Shown piece by piece: positions 58,774 to 64,000 of a stretch of 64,000 nucleotides of DNA. A model generated the notes under the pieces. It was not told the origin of the DNA and searched no databases. It saw only the letters and a list, made by a program, of their open reading frames with translations. Position numbers and translations under genes: made by a program. Numbering within the stretch: position 1 is the first letter of the stretch; each line of letters starts with the position of its first letter. This DNA comes from Syntrophaceae bacterium UBA7520 (GTDB lineage Bacteria; Desulfobacterota; Syntrophia; Syntrophales; Smithellaceae), in the NCBI GenBank assembly GCA_002478265.1, contig DLNC01000035.1, positions 10,743 to 74,742 of the forward strand, given 5' to 3'.

Positions 58774-59415
58774 ATGCGGGGGTTAGTTACCTTTGAAGGC
58801 ATTGAAGGCTCCGGTAAATCCACGCAGATCAAACTAGCCGCCGCATATCTGGAGGAAAGGAAAATTCCGTTTCTCCTCACCGCCGAACCTGCAGGTACCT
58901 CTATCGGCGCAAAAATCGCCGATGTTTTATTCAACCGCGGTCATTTTGCTATGTGCGCGGAAACGGAATTATTGTTATTTTGCGCGGCGCGCGCGCAGCA
59001 TGTGCGCGAAAAAATTATGCCGGCGCTGCAAAAAGGCGCGACGGTGCTCTGCGATCGTTTTTCGGATGCCACTTACGCCTATCAGGGGTTTGGCCGCGGC
59101 CTGGACAAAAAACTGATAAAAATTATCAATGATTATTCATCTCTGGGCATCAGACCGGATATGACGTTGCTTTTTGACCTGCCGGCGGAGAAGGGTTTGC
59201 AAAGAGCGGTGAAAAGAAACGATGCTCTGGCGGATGCTTCTTCCTTTGACAGATTTGAAAAAGAAAACATAGAGTTTCATAATAGGGTGCGCGAAGGTTA
59301 CTTAAGTATCTATAGAGAGGAGCCCGGGCGTTTTCGCTTGGTTGATGCTGCGGCGGATGTCCAGATAGTCCAAAAAGAAGTGCGCCGCCATCTGACGGAA
59401 TTCATTAATTCATAG
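58774..59415 (+). CDS. tmk: Thymidylate kinase
   Basis: A 213-residue dTMP kinase with P-loop FEGIEGSGKSTQ (about 6-17), substrate DRF motif LCDRFSDATYAYQGFGRGLD and a LID region (EKGLQRAVKRND). ATG at 58774 is used; TTG at 58771 is less favoured. GGAGGG lies 7 bases upstream. tmk, holB, ricT and metG run together, a common arrangement. Confidence 0.96.
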   Translation: MRGLVTFEGIEGSGKSTQIKLAAAYLEERKIPFLLTAEPAGTSIGAKIADVLFNRGHFAMCAETELLLFCAARAQHVREKIMPALQKGATVLCDRFSDATYAYQGFGRGLDKKLIKIINDYSSLGIRPDMTLLFDLPAEKGLQRAVKRNDALADASSFDRFEKENIEFHNRVREGYLSIYREEPGRFRLVDAAADVQIVQKEVRRHLTEFINS

Positions 59416-59449
59416 CGCGTAATTATAAATCGAAAAATTAATCTGGCGT

Positions 59450-60430
59450 ATGTCTTTTTACGATATTTTTGGCCATGACCGGCAAATTGAAATCATGCAG
59501 AAGGCGCTTAGTCAAAAACGCGTCGGACACGCTTATCTTTTCAGCGGCATTGCTTCCATCGGCAAAAAGGCGCTGGCCATGGAGTTTACTCGCGCTTGCA
59601 ACTGTGAAAAAATGTCCGCTGCGCCTGACGGCTGCGGCCAGTGCCTTTCTTGTCGTAAAATCGGTCAGAATATTCATCCTGATTTTTTTTTAATCAGGCC
59701 GGAAGGCCAGTTTATCCGTATCAACGCTGTCCGCGAAATTCAGCAGCAGATGACCTTTAAGCCGCTGGAGGCTTCCCGCCGGGTTTTTATTGTTGATGAC
59801 GCCGACAAGATGAACGAGCAGGCGGCCAACGCACTGCTCAAAACGCTGGAAGAGCCCTCTGCCGCCAATATACTCATTCTGATTACCAGCCGGCCTTACG
59901 CGCTGCCGGCGACGATTCTGTCGCGCTGCCTGCATATGCGCTTCAATCCTCTGGCTCTGGATATTGTCGTTAAAATACTTACGGAAAAAATGAACATCGA
60001 ACGGCAAAAAGCGCATTTGTTGGCCGCTCTCTCCGGCGGATCCGTAAAAAGAGCGCTGGACATGGATGACAATGAAATTATTTCTTTTCGCGCGGAAGTC
60101 CTGTCGCTTGTCGCCGCTCTCACAAAGAGCGAGCCGTTTGGCATGATTAGCTTTGCATCTTTTTTAAATCAGGATAAGAATAAGATTAAGCTTGCCCTGG
60201 AGATAATCGGCAGTTATTTTCATGATACGCTTGTTTATAAGGAAACCGGCAAAGAACGAATGCTGATTAATCAGGACAAATTGTCTTTGATTGACGCGGC
60301 GGCGCGGCGCCTTTCCGGCGGACAGATTCTCCGTAATATTGACCTGGTGGAAGAGGCGGCGCGAAACATCGAGCGCAACAGCAACAAGTTGTTGACATTG
60401 GAAACGATGGCATTTAAATTGAATTATTAA
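59450..60430 (+). CDS. holB: DNA polymerase III delta-prime subunit
   Basis: A 326-residue clamp-loader subunit. The AAA core reads HAYLFSGIASIGKKALAMEF, a modified P-loop (GIASIGKKA) that is typical of non-hydrolysing delta-prime; Zn-binding cysteines are in CNCEKMSAAPDGCGQCLSCRK; the DEAD-like box is VFIVDDADKMNEQAANALLKTLEEP, followed by the arginine-finger SRC motif ILSRCLHMRF. The C-terminal helical domain is complete. Sits 35 bases after tmk. Confidence 0.94.
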   Translation: MSFYDIFGHDRQIEIMQKALSQKRVGHAYLFSGIASIGKKALAMEFTRACNCEKMSAAPDGCGQCLSCRKIGQNIHPDFFLIRPEGQFIRINAVREIQQQMTFKPLEASRRVFIVDDADKMNEQAANALLKTLEEPSAANILILITSRPYALPATILSRCLHMRFNPLALDIVVKILTEKMNIERQKAHLLAALSGGSVKRALDMDDNEIISFRAEVLSLVAALTKSEPFGMISFASFLNQDKNKIKLALEIIGSYFHDTLVYKETGKERMLINQDKLSLIDAAARRLSGGQILRNIDLVEEAARNIERNSNKLLTLETMAFKLNY

Positions 60431-60448
60431 ATTTTGACAGGATAGCAA

Positions 60449-61213
60449 TTGTTGACCAATATTGTCGGAGTTAAGTTTAAAAAAGAAGGAAGAATTTACA
60501 GCTTCAGCGCCGCCGATCATATTGTGCGCGTGGGCGATCAGGTTGTCGTCAGCACGGACAATGGGTTGTCGCTGGGCGTTGTAGTAACTGATGTCAGCAG
60601 GTTTCCCGAAGGCGATCTGCCGCCCAATCTGAAAAAGATTATTCGCAAGGCAAGCGCTCACGACTTGCAGATCAAGGCGGAAAACGAGAAGCTGGAAGAG
60701 GAAGCAAAAAAGTTTTTTCTGGAAAAAATACAGGAACGCGGCCTGTCCATGAAATTGGTCGACGTGGATTGTCAGTTCGACAAGAGCAAAATAATTTTCT
60801 ACTTTACTGCCGAAAGCAGGGTGGATTTCCGCGACCTGGTAAAGGATCTGGTGCAGAAATTTAAAACCCGCATAGAGCTAAAACAGATTGGCGCCCGGCA
60901 CGAGGCGCGCATTACCAAGGGGATGGGCATTTGCGGCCGCATGGTTTGCTGCGCCGGGATACTGCAGAACCTGGAGCGCGTCACGGTCAAGATGGCCAAA
61001 GAACAGAGCATGTCGCTTAATCCGGAAAAAATATCCGGTTTATGCGGCAGGCTCATGTGTTGTCTGGCGTTTGAGCATGACGAATATTACAGCGGAAAAA
61101 AGGGTCGGCAGGTGATCAGCGACAGCGCGGGTAAGCAGAACGCTGAAATTATTGACGGGGAAAAGGAAACAGAAGAGCTGGACAATCTGGATGATGATAA
61201 CGGTTTTATATAA
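60449..61213 (+). CDS. ricT: PSP1-domain protein (RicT-type)
   Basis: A 254-residue PSP1-C domain protein. IVGVKFKKEGRIYSFSAADH begins it, and conserved blocks are KMKLVDVDCQFDKSKIIFYFTAESRVDFRDLVKDL-like and RIELKQIGARHEARITKGMGICGRMVCCAGIL followed by SGLCGRLMCCLAFE. The repeated Cys blocks (ICGRMVCC, LCGRLMCC) can bind Fe-S clusters in RicT/YaaT. In B. subtilis it forms the Ric complex for RNA maturation. TTG start. Ends in TAATG overlapping metG by one base. Confidence 0.9.
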   Translation: MLTNIVGVKFKKEGRIYSFSAADHIVRVGDQVVVSTDNGLSLGVVVTDVSRFPEGDLPPNLKKIIRKASAHDLQIKAENEKLEEEAKKFFLEKIQERGLSMKLVDVDCQFDKSKIIFYFTAESRVDFRDLVKDLVQKFKTRIELKQIGARHEARITKGMGICGRMVCCAGILQNLERVTVKMAKEQSMSLNPEKISGLCGRLMCCLAFEHDEYYSGKKGRQVISDSAGKQNAEIIDGEKETEELDNLDDDNGFI

Positions 61214-63135
61214 TGAAAAAAGATAAGGATGTTCATATGCCGCAAGCTTTTTATATTACGACGCCCATATATTATGTCAACGCTTCGCCGCACATCGGCC
61301 ATGCCTATACGACGATTGTCGCCGATGTTCTGGCCAGATTTCACCGCATGAGCGGCAGCGAAACCTATTTTGTCACCGGAACGGATGAACACGGTGATAA
61401 AATTGCGGAAGCGGCAAGGCAGGCCGGCATCAGCCCTCAGCAATACGCGGATAAAATCAGCGCTCAGTTTCGCGCGTTATGGCCGGAGCTTCATGTGGCG
61501 CACGATTATTTTATCCGCACGACGGATAAAAATCATGTCGAAACTGTCCGGCTTATTTTGCAGAAAGTTTACGACGCCGGTGATATTTATTTCGGCAGCT
61601 ATGGCGGATACTATTGTTTCGGCTGTGAAAGATTTCTGACGGAAAAAGAGATCGTCGAAGGCAAATGCCCGGAACACGGAAAAGAACCCCAGTATATCGA
61701 GGAAAAAAACTATTTTTTCAAAATGAGCAAATATCAGGACTGGCTGATTAAGCATATTAAAGACAATCCTGAATTTATTCGCCCGGAAAGATACCGCAAC
61801 GAAGTTTTATCTTTTTTAAAAGAGCCGCTCGAAGATCTGTGCATTTCGCGCCCTAAAACGCGCCTGCAGTGGGGCATCACGCTGCCGTTTGACGAAAATT
61901 ACGTTACTTACGTCTGGTTTGACGCTTTGATTAATTACATAACCGCGCTTGGTTATCCCCAGGGCGAAAATTTTAAAAAATTCTGGCCGGTCGCCCAGCA
62001 TCTCATCGCCAAAGATATACTGAAGCCGCACGGCATTTACTGGCCGACCATGCTTAAAGCCGCCGGCATCGAACCTTATCGGCACCTCAATGTCCACGGT
62101 TACTGGAATGTCGAGCAAAGCAAGATGTCCAAAAGTCTGGGCAATGTCGTGCGTCCGCTGGATTTGAAGGATAAATACGGCCTGGACGCCTTCCGCTATT
62201 TTCTGCTGCGCGACATGGTTTTCGGCCTTGATTCCAATTTTTCCGAAGAAGCCTTTGTGCAGAGGCTCAATTCGGATCTGGCCAACGATTTGGGCAATCT
62301 GGTCAGCCGCGTTATTGCCATGGCGGTCAAGTATTGCGAAGGCAAAGTGCCGCCAATAGACTCCGGCAAGAAAGAATCCGCGCTGACTCAGGCGGCGCTG
62401 GCCGCGGTGGCGGAGGTCAAGGCGTCTTTTGCCGATATGTCTTTGCATAAGGCTCTTATGGCTATCTGGGATTTTATCAATGCGGTAAATAAATATATTG
62501 TGGAAAAAGAGCCCTGGACTATGGGCGCCGATCCCGCGAAAAAACAGGAACTGAACAGCATTATGCGTGATTTGCTTTCTTCGCTGCACGCGGTCGCCAT
62601 TTTGATATTTCCGTTTATGCCTCAGACGGCGGGAAAAATTTTAAAACAGCTTGGGCTGCAGGAAGCAAAAGAAATAAGCCTGGCATCCATCGGTAAAAGT
62701 GAATCTTTGATTTCCGGCGCTTCTTTATCACGCGGCGAATCCCTGTTTCCGCGGGTGGAAATGCCGAAAACAAATGTGGAAGACACGGCGCAAGCGGCCG
62801 CGGAGGCGACAAAGGCGGAAATCGATTATGAAGAATTCAGCAAAGTTGATTTGCGCGTGGCTACCATACTGGAGGCGGAATTCGTTCCTAAGTCCAATAA
62901 GCTCGTAAAGCTTAAAATTGATATCGGCGAGCAAAGGACGATTGTCGCCGGCATCGGCAAGGATTACCAGCCCGCTGATTTAATCGGCAGACAAATCGTG
63001 GTGGTTGCCAACTTAAAGCCCGCAAAATTAATGGGTGTTGAATCACGCGGCATGCTCCTGGCGGCTTCCGCCGAAAAGGGATTGGCGCTTTTGACTCTGG
63101 ATAGCAAAGCAAAACCCGGAGCGAAGATCAGCTGA
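61213..63135 (+). CDS. metG: Methionyl-tRNA synthetase
   Basis: A 640-residue class I synthetase that charges tRNA-Met. HIGH is in ASPHIGHAYTT; the zinc knuckle YCFGCERFL ... KCPEHG follows; KMSKS is SKMSKSLGNVV near residue 295. After the anticodon-binding helical domain (about 370-475) comes a linker and a C-terminal tRNA-binding OB domain (FSKVDLRVATILEAEFVP, about 535-640) that dimerises the protein. The ATG overlaps the ricT stop, so translation is coupled; a later ATG at 61237 is also possible. Confidence 0.97.
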   Translation: MKKDKDVHMPQAFYITTPIYYVNASPHIGHAYTTIVADVLARFHRMSGSETYFVTGTDEHGDKIAEAARQAGISPQQYADKISAQFRALWPELHVAHDYFIRTTDKNHVETVRLILQKVYDAGDIYFGSYGGYYCFGCERFLTEKEIVEGKCPEHGKEPQYIEEKNYFFKMSKYQDWLIKHIKDNPEFIRPERYRNEVLSFLKEPLEDLCISRPKTRLQWGITLPFDENYVTYVWFDALINYITALGYPQGENFKKFWPVAQHLIAKDILKPHGIYWPTMLKAAGIEPYRHLNVHGYWNVEQSKMSKSLGNVVRPLDLKDKYGLDAFRYFLLRDMVFGLDSNFSEEAFVQRLNSDLANDLGNLVSRVIAMAVKYCEGKVPPIDSGKKESALTQAALAAVAEVKASFADMSLHKALMAIWDFINAVNKYIVEKEPWTMGADPAKKQELNSIMRDLLSSLHAVAILIFPFMPQTAGKILKQLGLQEAKEISLASIGKSESLISGASLSRGESLFPRVEMPKTNVEDTAQAAAEATKAEIDYEEFSKVDLRVATILEAEFVPKSNKLVKLKIDIGEQRTIVAGIGKDYQPADLIGRQIVVVANLKPAKLMGVESRGMLLAASAEKGLALLTLDSKAKPGAKIS

Positions 63136-63176
63136 CCGACGGGTTTTCTCCGCGCGCGTGAAAGACACAGCCGTCG

Positions 63177-63875
63177 TTAATTTCCGAGAATATCTTCGAG
63201 CATCTTTTTATCAAAACCGTCGACGGCCTTGCCTTTAATATAGAAAGTGGGCGTGGCCCGCACGCCGGCCTGTTGGGCAATTTGCCGGTGTTTATTCATT
63301 AATTCATCTGTTTTTTGATCCTGGCAAATGTCCAGCGACGCATTGCCGTCCAGCTTGCCCGAAAGCGCTTCATCGTAAGCTTTTTCCCGGTTGCCGGAGC
63401 AGAAAATATATTTAATTTTCCTCTCGGAATCCTGAGAAAGCGGAATCAGAAACACATAAAGCGTTACATCTTTGCGTCCGGCAAAATACTGGAAAGCCTG
63501 CCGGCAGTAAGGACAGTTGGGATCCGTAAATTTTACGACCTTTGTTTTGCCGCGGCCTATTTTTAAAGCATCACCCAGCGGAAGGTCGACCATTTTTGCC
63601 GCCATTCTTTTGAGATTGCTCTCGCGGGTCAGATTAACGCCGTCTTTGGTAATGATGTTTCCCGCGATGATAACTTCCGCCTCCGGCAAGAAATACAGAA
63701 TCTGATTGCCGGATTGGACCTCATAGATGCCTTTAATCTGCGTCGGCTTGACGCTTTCAAAGTTGATTTTGGGAAAGTTTTTGCGCAGCGCTTCTTCCGG
63801 TGTCAAATTTTGCGCATTGCCGCAGGCGGGTAGAGCAAACAATAAAATAAGGGCGCACAAGATTAGTTTTTTCAT
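63177..63875 (-). CDS. DsbC-like disulfide isomerase
   Basis: A 232-residue periplasmic thiol-disulfide protein. The N-terminal DsbC-type dimerisation region is EEALRKNFPKINFESVKPTQ, and the thioredoxin fold carries the active pair in FTDPNCPYCRQAFQYF (CPYC about 119-122), with cis-Pro in VRATPTFYIKGK. The signal peptide ends near ALPACGNA, and Cys18 could be a lipobox-like site but has Pro at -2. It lies directly downstream of selC on the same strand (27 bases), a placement worth noting. Confidence 0.93.
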   Translation of the reverse strand: MKKLILCALILLFALPACGNAQNLTPEEALRKNFPKINFESVKPTQIKGIYEVQSGNQILYFLPEAEVIIAGNIITKDGVNLTRESNLKRMAAKMVDLPLGDALKIGRGKTKVVKFTDPNCPYCRQAFQYFAGRKDVTLYVFLIPLSQDSERKIKYIFCSGNREKAYDEALSGKLDGNASLDICQDQKTDELMNKHRQIAQQAGVRATPTFYIKGKAVDGFDKKMLEDILGN

Positions 63876-63902
63876 GGTTCATGTATCTCCTGAAAAATGA
63901 AT

Positions 63903-64000
63903 TGGCGGAAGTGCATGGGAATCGAACCCACCTGGGACGGTTCTAGCGCCCCACACTGGATTTGAAGTCCAGGAGGCCCACCAGTGACCTTGGCACTTCC
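63903..64000 (-). tRNA. selC: tRNA-Sec (anticodon TCA), selC
   Basis: A 98-base tRNA-Sec with encoded CCA at 63903-63905. The 8-base acceptor arms are GGAAGTGC (63993-64000) and GCACTTCC, longer than the normal 7. The anticodon loop is CTTCAAA, reading UCA and so decoding UGA. The long variable arm (GTGTGGGGCGCTAGAACCGTCCCAGG region) and GGTTCGATTCC T-arm fit. Complete at the window edge. selA and selB are not in the window and would be expected beyond or elsewhere. Confidence 0.95.

Noticed and set aside
63903..64000. Edge tRNA as tRNA-Ser because of its long variable arm
   Set aside because: The anticodon is UCA for the UGA codon in a CUUCAAA loop and the acceptor stem has 8 pairs, both tRNA-Sec features.
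1..64000. CRISPR arrays, insertion sequences, prophage or integrase genes
   Set aside because: No regularly spaced repeats, transposase or integrase motifs were seen. The TTAAG and palindromic repeats are short and irregular.

Overview
This window is a contiguous piece of a bacterial chromosome with dense coding on both strands. I see no rRNA operon, phage block, transposase or CRISPR array. The cell is clearly diderm: it has a complete Mla lipid-transport operon with MlaA, a TonB-dependent receptor, a YjbH-type outer-membrane protein, Lgt, and PilT motors. Several genes point to an anaerobic deltaproteobacterium (Desulfobacterota, possibly Syntrophales-like): an ADP-forming acyl-CoA synthetase, a 2[4Fe-4S] ferredoxin, a NifU-C scaffold and two in-frame-UGA selenoprotein genes with selC. 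That lineage is an inference from gene content, not a measured placement.

Layout. 0-5 kb: a DUF4143-type ATPase, a GC-rich noncoding patch and a regulator with seven PAS domains and a LuxR helix-turn-helix. 4.8-10.7 kb: surface-polysaccharide genes (WecA/MraY-type glycosyl-1-phosphate transferase with a soluble tail, YjbH-like barrel, small secreted Gly/Ala/Ser protein like YjbE) and two secreted proteins of unknown role. 10.9-20.5 kb: dinB, a membrane protein, then mlaE-mlaF-mlaD-mlaC-mlaA with an outer-membrane barrel that appears to start at ACG, a membrane protein and a TonB receptor; MlaF carries a degenerate GGDEF domain. 20.6-31.8 kb: nitroreductase, pgi, tkt, cutA, an rRNA/tRNA methyltransferase, TerC, a selenocysteine-containing CoA-disulfide-reductase-like enzyme, lgt, trxB and an M23 peptidase. 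31.9-40.4 kb: a PAS histidine-kinase-like protein without its phosphoacceptor His, an ADP-forming acyl-CoA synthetase, yhbY, HU, ettA, and a tightly coupled ccdA-tlpA-pspC-MBL group. 40.5-50.4 kb: tRNA-Leu, ribF, asd, alkyladenine glycosylase, an AI-2E-type permease, a HesB-like selenoprotein, a TPR protein, two pilT genes with a receiver-like gene, tRNA-Ala and a deoxyhypusine-synthase-like enzyme. 50.5-64 kb: xseA-xseB-ispA-dxs-tlyA-ispH::UbiA (isoprenoid operon), a lipoprotein, NifU-C, ferredoxin, tmk-holB-ricT-metG, a DsbC-like protein and selC, tRNA-Sec, exactly at the right edge.

The most striking result is a small selenocysteine system contained in one window: selC at 63903-64000 plus two genes whose in-frame TGA replaces a conserved functional cysteine and is followed at the right distance by a SECIS-like hairpin. 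Ordinary gene calling would truncate both proteins. Other unusual architectures are MlaF fused to a degenerate GGDEF domain, IspH fused to a UbiA-like membrane domain, and the histidine-kinase-like protein with Lys in place of His.
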